This document shows positions 1-7,695 of a stretch of DNA of 12,473 nt, in pieces; the first letter of the stretch is position 1, and every line of letters starts with the position of its first letter. Source of the DNA: CAZMHN01 sp964566145 (GTDB taxonomy: Bacteria > Patescibacteriota > Patescibacteriia > Veblenbacterales > UBA10138); assembly GCA_964566145.1 (NCBI GenBank), contig CAZMHN010000022.1, positions 1 through 12,473 on the forward strand, read 5' to 3'. Under the pieces are notes generated by a model. The model did not search any database and was not told the origin of the DNA. It saw nothing but the letters and a program-made list of their open reading frames with translations. Both the position numbers and the translations under genes were made by a program.

Positions 1-1125
1 CTCGCGTCCTTCGCTGCTTTATATGGGGAAAGAATCTATATTCCAAACCCTTTTGAGCATATTTATACGCGTGAGCAAAGTGGTTTTGAATTTAAGAATG
101 ATGAGCAATTCATGTTTTTTGTAAACCAGATTGTTGGTGACACAATGGTCTTACTTACCTTCAAGCCTCTTTTCAAAAGAGATATATTCCGAATATGTCC
201 TAAAATGATTACCGCTTGCCAAGACTGTTGGCAGAAAATGAGAGAACGTCAAGACACTTTTGATAACGCTTTTAAAAAAGTTGAGGACGATATTTTTAAT
301 GAAATAGTTAAAAAAGTTCGTTTCTGCATCGATGCAGCTGGGTCAATAGTATTAGATGGCCCTAGTAATTACATAGGAGGTGAGGTAATTAGATTTGCTA
401 CACCACCCAAGGCATTGAAAAAATACAAGGCGAAAGCAAGGCCATATACATTCACTCCTGACGAGATACACGAACTTGGCATACACGAGTATTTTGTGAA
501 TTTTGCAATCGAAGATATTATCACACAGAAGTTTTTCATGAATGGCTTCAATACTTCATATTTAACAAACAGAGGTATTGAATCAGATATTATAAGGTTG
601 ACAGAAGGGGAAGAAATTTCTGACGAAAGAAAAAGAGAGTTCGAGGCGATCAGTGGATTGGCACACGAATTACCATTAGTTCAAGATTCTTCGCTTGATA
701 GTTTATTAAATATTAGAGATAAAGAGCAAGAATCCTTCTCTGTATATCGCGACGCAGTCCGGCAGGCAATATTGAACGCAAAAAGCAGTGAATCGGCAAA
801 ACTTATTGCTGAACTAAAAAATGATGTCATCGAACCCGCTCTGGATAAAATTCGACAGCAAATAAGAAATAATCAAGATAATTTCAAAGAACGCTTAAGG
901 GGAAAATTAAAATTTAACGCCTTAGTTCTTGGAGGGGGTTTATTTGCTTCCAAATTCTTTGGTTTGGATCTAGCAACGGTAATATCTATTGGCGGAGTCC
1001 ATCTTGGCAAAGACTTGATGGATGAATACAGTGAGGGTAGCCGAGTTCCTCTTGAGATAAGGAATAGCGATTACTACTTTATGTGGAAACTAAAGAGTTC
1101 GAAGAGTGCCGAGTTGGTAAAATAA
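1..1125 (+). CDS. Unrecognised protein, 5'-truncated by the window edge
   Basis: The frame is open from base 1, so the gene starts left of the window and the first visible ATG (112) is probably internal. The 37 codons before it read as ordinary protein (for example YGERIYIPNPFEH). The visible part is 374 residues and ends in TAA. I do not recognise the family. Visible features are: a charged helical N-terminal half; a stretch around visible residues 224-258 with the pattern LP...LLxIRxxExESFxxYR, which resembles a segment I loosely associate with uncharacterised accessory proteins; a long charged helical region after it; and a glycine-containing hydrophobic stretch near residues 303-335 (nt 907-1005) that could be a membrane segment or a buried core. 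Codon use is AT-rich, unlike the GC-rich genes from 1303 onward, which suggests accessory or transferred DNA. The next gene starts 177 bases downstream and has its own promoter. Existence of the gene is well supported; function is unknown. Confidence 0.8.
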   Translation, partial: LASFAALYGERIYIPNPFEHIYTREQSGFEFKNDEQFMFFVNQIVGDTMVLLTFKPLFKRDIFRICPKMITACQDCWQKMRERQDTFDNAFKKVEDDIFNEIVKKVRFCIDAAGSIVLDGPSNYIGGEVIRFATPPKALKKYKAKARPYTFTPDEIHELGIHEYFVNFAIEDIITQKFFMNGFNTSYLTNRGIESDIIRLTEGEEISDERKREFEAISGLAHELPLVQDSSLDSLLNIRDKEQESFSVYRDAVRQAILNAKSSESAKLIAELKNDVIEPALDKIRQQIRNNQDNFKERLRGKLKFNALVLGGGLFASKFFGLDLATVISIGGVHLGKDLMDEYSEGSRVPLEIRNSDYYFMWKLKSSKSAELVK

Positions 1126-1192
1126 AATAGTTGAAAAATAGCGTTATGGGACTTGACTGATTACGGTTCTAGCTCGAAGTAGCCAGTCACAT

Positions 1193-1222
1193 TTGATTGT
1201 TGAGCAGGAATTGAGGTATACT
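1193..1222 (+). promoter_or_regulatory. Sigma-70-like promoter for the cupredoxin gene
   Basis: TTGATT (1193-1198) and TATACT (1217-1222) are separated by 18 bases, a good -35/-10 pair. Transcription would start near 1229 and give a leader of about 75 bases before the ATG at 1303. TATACT recurs as the -10 at 4122-4127. A second possible extended -10, TGG followed by TATTTA (1285-1290), lies much closer to the start codon and would give an almost leaderless transcript; which is used cannot be decided from sequence. Confidence 0.5.
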
Positions 1223-1239
1223 GAATAAGTACATATTTC

Positions 1240-1278
1240 CCCCGATTCCGGGGCGGACCAAGAATTCCAAGGATTCTT
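1240..1278 (+). other. Two tandem hairpins in the leader before the cupredoxin gene
   Basis: CCCCG (1240-1244) pairs with CGGGG (1249-1253) around loop ATTC. AAGAATTC (1260-1267) pairs with GGATTCTT (1271-1278) around loop CAA, with one T-G wobble. The second hairpin is followed by a T-rich but interrupted stretch, so it may be a weak terminator for the upstream gene or an attenuator-like leader structure. The junction from AT-rich to GC-rich DNA lies here. No known riboswitch was recognised. Confidence 0.35.
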
Positions 1279-1302
1279 ATTTGGTATTTATATGCCTAAT
1301 TT

Positions 1303-1866
1303 ATGCCAAAACTAGCCGTTATTCTGCTTGCAGTAGTGGTTGCGGCCGGTTTGGGGTGGTACGCCTTTAGTCAGCGCGCCCCCCAGCCGTCTGGCAACGA
1401 TTCCGCGGCCGGCGAAGCCATGGGTACCCTGGAAACGCCCCAGGAACAGTCGGTACAGCCCGAAGGCCGCAAAGACCCCGTCACCGGTTCGGTGCGAAGC
1501 TCGGAAGAAGTGAGCATAGGTACCATGGTGGGCGGATTCAGCGAAGGAGACGGCCTGGAGGTGCCGTCCGGAGCAGTACGCGAATTTTCCATGGATTCGT
1601 ACTATGACATGGAAAGTAAAAAAGCCGTATTCACGCTTGGCGAGATGGTCGTGGAAAAAGGGGACAAAGTGCGCGTGAACGTGCGCAACACTTTCGGCAA
1701 GCACGACTTCACAATAGACGAGTTCAACGTATCAGTGGAAACGCCGCAGGACAAGACCGCGGCGATCGAGTTCACCGCGGATAAGGCAGGAGAATTCATT
1801 TATTACTGCGCCAAGCCCAATCACCGTGCGATGGGGCAGTGGGGAATATTGAGAGTCACTGAGTAG
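1303..1866 (+). CDS. Membrane-anchored cupredoxin (blue-copper-like protein)
   Basis: A 187-residue protein with an N-terminal hydrophobic anchor (about residues 4-20, no lipobox), a low-complexity Ser/Glu/Gln/Pro linker (about 25-75) and a C-terminal cupredoxin domain (about 95-187). Copper ligands visible are His134 (GKHDF), Cys169 and His174 in YYCAKPNHRAMGQWG. The closing pattern GQWGILRV aligns with the GMxGxLxV end of many cupredoxins. In that alignment the usual axial Met is Gln179, while Met177 lies two residues earlier. It is probably an extracytoplasmic electron carrier or copper-binding protein; no partner oxidase is nearby. The start at 1303 gives the signal anchor at once; no Shine-Dalgarno is seen. 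A seven-codon reading frame (1292-1315) overlaps the start in another frame. The gene appears monocistronic, bounded by a promoter near 1217 and the terminator at 1888-1920. Confidence 0.85.
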   Translation: MPKLAVILLAVVVAAGLGWYAFSQRAPQPSGNDSAAGEAMGTLETPQEQSVQPEGRKDPVTGSVRSSEEVSIGTMVGGFSEGDGLEVPSGAVREFSMDSYYDMESKKAVFTLGEMVVEKGDKVRVNVRNTFGKHDFTIDEFNVSVETPQDKTAAIEFTADKAGEFIYYCAKPNHRAMGQWGILRVTE

Positions 1867-1887
1867 CGCTCCTGCTAAGCAGTATGC

Positions 1888-1920
1888 AAAGAACGCCCGG
1901 AAGTCTTCCGGGCGTTCTTT
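1888..1920 (+). terminator. Intrinsic terminator after the cupredoxin gene
   Basis: A perfect 16-base inverted repeat (arms 1888-1903 and 1905-1920) with a GC-rich core (GAACGCCCGG) and a 3' TTCTTT tail lies 22 bases after the cupredoxin stop codon. The left arm begins with AAAGAA, so it could also work on the other strand. It separates the cupredoxin gene from the ROK kinase. Confidence 0.85.
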
Positions 1921-1942
1921 GTCCAGAATGGCCGGCACCTGA

Positions 1943-1956
1943 TAGGATATAAGCGT
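1943..1956 (+). promoter_or_regulatory. Possible -10 element for a leaderless ROK kinase transcript
   Basis: The AT-rich run GATAGGATATAAG lies between the terminator and the ATG at 1957 in otherwise GC-rich DNA. TAGGAT (1943-1948) is eight bases before the start codon, so transcription would begin almost at the ATG. There is no convincing -35 and no Shine-Dalgarno. The geometry is like that of the better promoter at 4119-4127. Confidence 0.35.
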
Positions 1957-2682
1957 ATGCGCCTGCCCGATAAGGCTGTCACCCTGGGCTTTGATATAGG
2001 CGGCACGTGGGTGCGCGGCGCGCGCTTTGACCGCGGACGCGCAGTCCGCCGGCTGAAGTTCCGTACGCCGGCCACGGCCGCCGGACTTGAGCGGCGTTTG
2101 GTGCGGTCTATTGCATCGTTGGCCGGCAGGGCGCGGCTTGAGCGCGCGGGGTTCGGCGTAGCCGGGGCCGTAGCCGGCACGCTGGTCACGGGCAGTGCGA
2201 ACACCCCCGCACTGAGGGGGTTTGATTTTGCGCGGCTTAGCCTTTCCTGTCCGATTGCGGTAATGAACGACGCCAGAGCCTGGCTCGCCGGCGCACTGCA
2301 GGCCCGCAACCTTCGGAGCACGCGCGTTCTCTGCCTCACCTTGGGCACCGGCGTGGGCCGGGCCTACGCTCTGAACGGACGCGTGAGGCGCTTGGCGCCG
2401 TTCGAATCATCCGAAGCCTGGGAGGGGGAATACCAGCGCTTGCGCCGCCGCCCCGAGCTGGCCCGGTACCTGGCGTGGCAGCTGCGCGGGTTACTGAACC
2501 GATATCGGCCGTCCGTACTCCTGGTGGGCGGCGGGGTCGCGGACAAGAGGCGCGGCCTGGTCGACGAGCTCGCTTCCGAACTCCATGGAGCCTATCCCAA
2601 ACTTGCAGTGCGCCGGGTGCCCGGGAGCGAATGGCTGGGTTGCCTGGGTGCGGCCGGGAGCGGGTTGCGGCAGGCAAGCTAA
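1957..2682 (+). CDS. Small ROK-family sugar kinase-like protein
   Basis: A 241-residue protein of the actin-like ATPase (ASKHA) fold, ROK/glucokinase type, expected to phosphorylate a sugar or sugar derivative with ATP in the cytoplasm. Motifs in order: phosphate-1 GFDIGGTWVRGA (residues 11-22), a GVAGAV segment (67-72), VMNDARAW (102-109) with candidate catalytic Asp105, phosphate-2 LTLGTGVG (127-134), and the adenosine motif LLVGGGVAD (188-196). The C-terminal GCLGAAGSGL fits the family end. It is shorter than typical ROK kinases (about 300 residues) and has no Cys-rich zinc motif (CxCGxxGCxE) after the phosphate-2 loop; the only Cys residues are scattered (98, 126, 229). Sugar specificity cannot be read. 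Its stop codon directly abuts the next gene, so the two are probably co-transcribed. Confidence 0.8.
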   Translation: MRLPDKAVTLGFDIGGTWVRGARFDRGRAVRRLKFRTPATAAGLERRLVRSIASLAGRARLERAGFGVAGAVAGTLVTGSANTPALRGFDFARLSLSCPIAVMNDARAWLAGALQARNLRSTRVLCLTLGTGVGRAYALNGRVRRLAPFESSEAWEGEYQRLRRRPELARYLAWQLRGLLNRYRPSVLLVGGGVADKRRGLVDELASELHGAYPKLAVRRVPGSEWLGCLGAAGSGLRQAS

Positions 2683-4098
2683 GTGGCTACCATGCAAAGC
2701 ATGAAGATCCATTTCCACGGCGGCGCCGGCGGCGTCACCGGCACGAAGCACCTGGTCGAATCAGGCGCCAGGCGCGTATTGCTGGACTGCGGCACATTCC
2801 AGGGCCACAGAAAAGAAGCCAGGCGCCTAAACAGCCAATTGCCGTTCGACGTTTCCAAAATCGATGCCGTAGTGCTGACGCACGGGCACCTGGATCACTG
2901 CGGCCTTTTGCCGCTCCTCGTGCGCAGCGGCTATCGCGGCAAGGTCTACGGCACGCCCCCCACCAAAGACGTGCTGGAATGGATTTTGAAGGACGCGGCC
3001 CACATCCAGGCCATGGACGCGGCCTACATGAACAGGCACCGCATCGAAGGCGCTGAGCTGGCTGAACCTTTGTTCACAGAAGAGGACGTACAGCATCTTT
3101 TGCATGCATACGAGCCTGTGCCGTACGCGCGCGATTCAGCTGACTGGTTCCAGCTCCTGCCTGACGTAAGACTGAAGCTATTTGACGCTGGTCACATCCT
3201 AGGCTCGGCCGCCGCGGTATTGCGCTTTTCTGACGGGGGCACTGTGGCGTACTCGGGCGACATCGGCCGCAGGGGCGCTCCGCTCCTGCCCGATCCCGAG
3301 CCCATCACGGAAGAGGCGGACGCCTTGTTGCTGGAAAGCACCTACGGCGGAAGGGAGCACCGGTCCTTGCGCGAGGCGGTGACTCAGCTGGCGGAGCTGG
3401 TGCGTTCGGCCGTGGCGCGCAAAGCCAAAATAATCATGCCGGCGTTCGCCATGGGGCGGACACAGGAACTGCTGTACGTGCTTCACCGCTTGACCGACAG
3501 GGGAGACATCCCGCGCCTGCCGGTGTTCGTAGACAGCCCCTTGGCGACCAATCTGACCGAGGTATGCACCAGGTACCCTGAAACCTACGACGAGGAATCA
3601 TGGCAGGATTTCGGCCGGCGCGGCGACCTGCCGCTGACGTTCAGGAACCTGAGCTTCACTCTGTCTACCGAGGAATCGAAATCCTTGAACACGCGGCCCG
3701 GCCCGTTCATGGTCATTACAGCCTCGGGCATGTGCGAAGCCGGCAGGATACTGCACCATCTCAAGAACCAGATAGTGGACCCGAACAACCTCATTCTCAT
3801 TACGGGGTTCCAAGCCGCGCACACCCTCGGGCGCCGGCTGGTGGAAGGCGCCAAAACCATTCGCATCTTCGGCCGTACTTATCCGGTGCGCGCGCAAGTG
3901 GAAGTGCTGAACGAGTTCAGCGCCCACGCCGACGCCAGCGAACTCGCGGAGTATGCGGAAGCGGTGCCGAGGCTGAAGCGCGTATTCCTGGTGCACGGCG
4001 AATCGGACCAGGCCGTGGCCCTGCGCCGGCGGCTTATGGAGCGGAAGGCCGGCTGGAGCGTGGACATTCCCCAGCTCAACGAAACTTTCGAAGTCTAG
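2683..4098 (+). CDS. Beta-CASP metallo-beta-lactamase-fold RNA-processing hydrolase
   Basis: A 471-residue protein of the CPSF73/RNase J-like superfamily, predicted zinc-dependent cytoplasmic ribonuclease. The metallo-beta-lactamase part has THGHLDHCG (His67, His69, Asp71, His72), His171 in DAGHILGS and Asp193 in SGDIG. The inserted beta-CASP domain lies about residues 215-400, opened by Glu218 in LLESTYG (motif A). FSAHAD (His415, motif B) and LVHGE (His438, motif C) complete the active site, so every catalytic ligand is present. The RMMBL-type C-terminal region is also present. The GTG at 2683 abuts the ROK stop codon with no gap; in-frame ATGs at 2692 and 2701 are equally plausible, and 2701 gives the usual family start (MKIHFHGGAGGVTG). 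Stop is TAG. The precise RNA substrate is unknown. Confidence 0.9.
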   Translation: MATMQSMKIHFHGGAGGVTGTKHLVESGARRVLLDCGTFQGHRKEARRLNSQLPFDVSKIDAVVLTHGHLDHCGLLPLLVRSGYRGKVYGTPPTKDVLEWILKDAAHIQAMDAAYMNRHRIEGAELAEPLFTEEDVQHLLHAYEPVPYARDSADWFQLLPDVRLKLFDAGHILGSAAAVLRFSDGGTVAYSGDIGRRGAPLLPDPEPITEEADALLLESTYGGREHRSLREAVTQLAELVRSAVARKAKIIMPAFAMGRTQELLYVLHRLTDRGDIPRLPVFVDSPLATNLTEVCTRYPETYDEESWQDFGRRGDLPLTFRNLSFTLSTEESKSLNTRPGPFMVITASGMCEAGRILHHLKNQIVDPNNLILITGFQAAHTLGRRLVEGAKTIRIFGRTYPVRAQVEVLNEFSAHADASELAEYAEAVPRLKRVFLVHGESDQAVALRRRLMERKAGWSVDIPQLNETFEV

Positions 4099-4118
4099 TT
4101 CCGGACAGGGCCGAAAGA

Positions 4119-4134
4119 TGGTATACTGTGCCCA
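4119..4134 (+). promoter_or_regulatory. Extended -10 promoter, probably leaderless, for the transglycosylase gene
   Basis: TGG followed by TATACT (TG at 4119-4120, hexamer 4122-4127) is an extended -10. Seven bases separate the hexamer from the ATG at 4135, so transcription should start at or next to the start codon. There is no Shine-Dalgarno and no good -35, as expected for an extended -10 and leaderless translation. Confidence 0.6.
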
Positions 4135-5337
4135 ATGAAACGAAAGGCGATAGCGCTGTTTATTGCGGTGCAGGCCGTGTTCGCGCCGGCATCGATTCTG
4201 GCCCAGGGGCTGGAGTCGGCGGAGGCCGCACTTCAGACAGAGGCTGATTTCGGCCTGCGTCTTTTGGCGGCTACGGAGCAGGCGCGGGACAGCCTGCTGG
4301 ATCAGCTGAACGCCCAGCTTGCGGACCCTTCGTACCGGGCGCAAGTGGTGCGTTCCAGGGAAGTGCCTGTGGAGGTAATCGCCACGCTGTGGAATCCCGA
4401 CGGCGACCAGTTCGACACCGTGAGGCTTGTAAAGCAGGGGACCAAGGTGGAGCCCGTCAACGCGCCCCACTATAAGTTCGCGGTCGAGCACGATAACGGC
4501 GTGAACTCCATCATGCGCGTTACGAATCGTCCGGAACTATACGTAGTGGCGGTCATACACCCGGTGTTTGCTTCCATAGGCACCGCGGCCAAGCCGCGCT
4601 ACCGTCTCGACCGCGCGGTGTACGTCCCGACGGCCGACTTCCTCCTGCACCCGTCCATCGTGCGCGCGGGGCGGGAGTACCTTGACCGCAAAGTGACCGC
4701 GGTTTTCGATGAGCTGCGCGCCCTGCATGTGCGCTCCCGCGCCTACCCGGAACGCGAGCTGGCTGAAGTCATCTCTCCCTCCATTGTGAAAGCCATCATC
4801 GCCATCGAGCACGTGTCCGCGGCGTCTCTCCTGAAGGGCGAAGTGGACGGGTACCTGGACCGCTTCTACAGCATCCTGGCGACAAACGAACACCGCGCCT
4901 ATGCCTACGCTCGCTCCTCCGCACAGGCCCGCGGCCTGGTGCAGTTCATCCCAGCAACCTACCAAAGCATGAGGCGGATACGCCCCGAGCTCACCTTGAA
5001 CGAGGATTTCGAGCAGGGCATGATGGACCCGTACAACGCCATCAAGGCGGAGATAGCCCTGTTGGATTACAATCTCGGCGTGCTTCCGGCGGACATACGC
5101 ACTAAGTACGCGTCCGACGAAGGTTCTTTGGGCGCCTATCTGGCCGCCATGTACAACGGCGGTGAATCCCGGGTGCGCAGGGCCATCGCCCGCTACGGCG
5201 ACGCCTGGTCGCAGTACCACGGCAGTACGAGCTACGGATTGAAGCGGGAAACTTCGCTGTACGTGGAAAAATACTACCTGGTGTACGAGCGTCTGCAGGC
5301 CGAGTCGGCCTCTTTGGGCATAGCCGGCCTGGAATAA
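4135..5337 (+). CDS. Secreted lytic transglycosylase (SLT domain)
   Basis: A 400-residue exported murein hydrolase predicted to cut the MurNAc-GlcNAc bond of peptidoglycan and form 1,6-anhydro ends. The N-terminus has a signal peptide (KRK, hydrophobic 5-17, likely cleavage near ILAQ-GL at 24). A helical region follows (about 27-65), then an unassigned middle domain (about 70-205). The C-terminal SLT domain (about 212-390) has candidate catalytic Glu225 (IAIEHVS), ARGLVQFIPATY (265-276, the GLxQxxPxT motif) and AAMYNGGESRV (337-347, matching the A-YN-G-V motif). The segment between the Glu and GLVQ motifs (about 40 residues) is longer than in classical Slt70-type domains. It stands alone behind its own promoter and is followed by another promoter at 5345. 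In a CPR cell it may serve growth, division or assembly of envelope structures. Confidence 0.88.
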   Translation: MKRKAIALFIAVQAVFAPASILAQGLESAEAALQTEADFGLRLLAATEQARDSLLDQLNAQLADPSYRAQVVRSREVPVEVIATLWNPDGDQFDTVRLVKQGTKVEPVNAPHYKFAVEHDNGVNSIMRVTNRPELYVVAVIHPVFASIGTAAKPRYRLDRAVYVPTADFLLHPSIVRAGREYLDRKVTAVFDELRALHVRSRAYPERELAEVISPSIVKAIIAIEHVSAASLLKGEVDGYLDRFYSILATNEHRAYAYARSSAQARGLVQFIPATYQSMRRIRPELTLNEDFEQGMMDPYNAIKAEIALLDYNLGVLPADIRTKYASDEGSLGAYLAAMYNGGESRVRRAIARYGDAWSQYHGSTSYGLKRETSLYVEKYYLVYERLQAESASLGIAGLE

Positions 5338-5344
5338 GGGCGCC

Positions 5345-5373
5345 TTGCATATGTACGTCCCAGGGGCTAGTAT
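5345..5373 (+). promoter_or_regulatory. Sigma-70-like promoter of the RuBisCO-containing gene cluster
   Basis: TTGCAT (5345-5350) and TAGTAT (5368-5373) are spaced by exactly 17 bases. Transcription would begin near 5380, about 40 bases before the ATG at 5420. Downstream genes through 9606, and possibly through 11681, are separated by only 3-33 bases, so this may drive a long transcript. No terminator is seen between 5337 and 5345. Confidence 0.55.
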
Positions 5374-5419
5374 GGCAACGACAGCGCACATAGCGCCGTT
5401 TTCGCTCTAGCCAAAACGT

Positions 5420-7012
5420 ATGCGCCAACCCAGCAGGGACACAACCGAACTTCTGGAACAAGTGACGCGGGCGGGCACAGCCGTCCGCACCAACGGGCAC
5501 GTCGTCCACGTATCGGAGCTCACCAGCTTGCCGGCATTTGCCTATGAGAAGCTCCGGAATATAGTCGACTACAAGGACGAGTACCTGCTCAGGAAGAACG
5601 CCGTCAAGCGCTATCTCAAGCGCCTGTTCGTCCTGCCCAGGATAGGCACGCCGGCGCGCACGACCGCCCAGGGGCTGGTGAGAGAGCTTATCCTATCGCG
5701 CTATCTGCCCAACGACGCACTGCCGGAAACCATGTATGACGACCTGGCGGCGGTACTGGAGCGTTACACAGCGCTTCTGGAGGAGCTGAAGCGGCTCCAC
5801 GCGCAGGAGCCGCGCTGGCGCACCGATCTGGCGGGGATAGCCGCGGTCGAGTGCGACGCCGTGCTCATTTCGCCGGCCGAACGGCACGCCTACAGCGCTT
5901 ACGCCCTGAAGTCCGTGCGTCCGGCGTTGGAGCTGGAAGAACTGACCGAGAGCCCGGACCAGGTGCAAGTACTGCTCGTTACCGCCATTCAGCGCGTGCT
6001 CGAGCGGGCCGACCGCGACATCATCCTGTACTACCTCCTGCTCCACTACTACCGCGATTGGTTCTCCATGCCTCCGGCCGAAGGCGCCAAGGCGCTGGCG
6101 CCCCAGTTCGACGCCATCCTGCGATCGTTCAACGCCCTGATGGAGCACCCCTTGGGCAGGCGCTTCCTGGCCATGCTGAAAAAACTGCTGGTGCCGCTCG
6201 CCGTACTGCGCAACACCCTGGCCAAGCGCCAGCAGGAAGCCAAACAGCTTCTCACCAACCCGGACAAGCTGACCCAGGCCGTCCGCGAGTCGTACCAGGA
6301 GCTGTGGCGGGAGACCAGGCGCAAGATACGCCGCAAGGGGTTCCACGCCATGACCTACATACTCATCACCAAGGTACTGCTCGCATTGCTGGTGGAACTG
6401 CCGTACGAGCGCTACGTTATCGGCCAGATAGCCTTCCTGCCCTTGGGCATAAACCTGTTGTTCCCGCCTTTGCTCATGGCCATCATCACCGTGCTGGTGA
6501 AAGCCCCGGCGGAGAAGAACGAGGAATACGTCGTGCAGGGCGTCCAGGAGCTTGTCTACGGCGGGGAGCCCGAATTCTACAAGCCGCGCCGGCTGGGCAT
6601 CCGCAAGCGCAAGCTGTGGGCCAGGCTCGTGTACGGCCTGCTGTACGTTATCACCATGACGGCCTCCTTCGGCGCGGTCGTGACCGTGCTGTGGAAGCTC
6701 GGGTTCAACCCCTTGTCCGGAGCGCTGTTCATCTTCTTCATAAGCCTGGTCAGCTTCTTCGGCATCAGCCTCAGACAGCAGGCCAGACAGCTGAAGGTGG
6801 TTGAGGGGAGGGAAACGTTGAGCGGGTTTGTGCTGGATTTCTTCACCTTCCCCATTGTGGCTTTCGGGAAGTGGCTGTCCACCACGTTCGACAAGATAAA
6901 CGTATTCGTGATGGCGCTGGATTTCCTGTTCGAAGTGCCGTTCAAAAGCCTCCTCAAGGTGCTGGAAGACTGGTTCCACTTCCTTAAGGAGAAGAAGGAG
7001 GAGATTTACTAA
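5420..7012 (+). CDS. Multi-pass membrane protein of unknown function, 530 aa
   Basis: I do not recognise this family. The first 300 residues are largely soluble, helical and rich in Leu, Glu and Arg, with a charged stretch around 265-308 (many Lys/Arg/Gln) just before the membrane part. Likely membrane segments are about 310-326, 333-360, 403-425, 433-449 and 468-484, with a weaker one near 494-506. A hydrophilic loop (about 361-400) carries EEYVVQGVQELVYGGEPEFY and a basic patch RRLGIRKRK, which suggests a cytoplasmic loop. The C-terminus ends in a charged helix (KEKKEEIY). The ATG at 5420 follows an in-frame stop at 5408-5410, so the protein cannot extend upstream in this frame. It is the first gene of the cluster; its stop is 5 bases before the lipoprotein gene, suggesting an envelope-related role. 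No transporter or enzyme motif was identified. Confidence 0.8.
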   Translation: MRQPSRDTTELLEQVTRAGTAVRTNGHVVHVSELTSLPAFAYEKLRNIVDYKDEYLLRKNAVKRYLKRLFVLPRIGTPARTTAQGLVRELILSRYLPNDALPETMYDDLAAVLERYTALLEELKRLHAQEPRWRTDLAGIAAVECDAVLISPAERHAYSAYALKSVRPALELEELTESPDQVQVLLVTAIQRVLERADRDIILYYLLLHYYRDWFSMPPAEGAKALAPQFDAILRSFNALMEHPLGRRFLAMLKKLLVPLAVLRNTLAKRQQEAKQLLTNPDKLTQAVRESYQELWRETRRKIRRKGFHAMTYILITKVLLALLVELPYERYVIGQIAFLPLGINLLFPPLLMAIITVLVKAPAEKNEEYVVQGVQELVYGGEPEFYKPRRLGIRKRKLWARLVYGLLYVITMTASFGAVVTVLWKLGFNPLSGALFIFFISLVSFFGISLRQQARQLKVVEGRETLSGFVLDFFTFPIVAFGKWLSTTFDKINVFVMALDFLFEVPFKSLLKVLEDWFHFLKEKKEEIY

Positions 7013-7017
7013 CGCCT

Positions 7018-7692
<675 letters not shown>

Positions 7693-7695
7693 GGT

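Noticed and set aside
1238..1260. Sequence resembling a tRNA 3' end (CGATTCCGGGG then CGGACCA), possible integration-site remnant
   Set aside because: There is no GTTC/TTC T-loop, no matching acceptor 5' strand or D and anticodon arms upstream, and no repeat of the segment seen at the other composition boundary. The simple CCCCG/CGGGG hairpin explains it.
3598..4491. Minus-strand open frame of 297 codons crossing the RNase and transglycosylase genes
   Set aside because: It spans the end of one well-supported gene and the signal peptide of another, has no recognisable domain, and has low-complexity composition typical of antisense frames in GC-rich DNA.
5693..6979. Long minus-strand open frame (428 codons) opposite the 530-residue membrane protein gene
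   Set aside because: It is a shadow of the GC-rich + strand gene: the product is rich in His, Gln, Gly and Arg with no domain, and the + strand frame has coherent helices and membrane segments.
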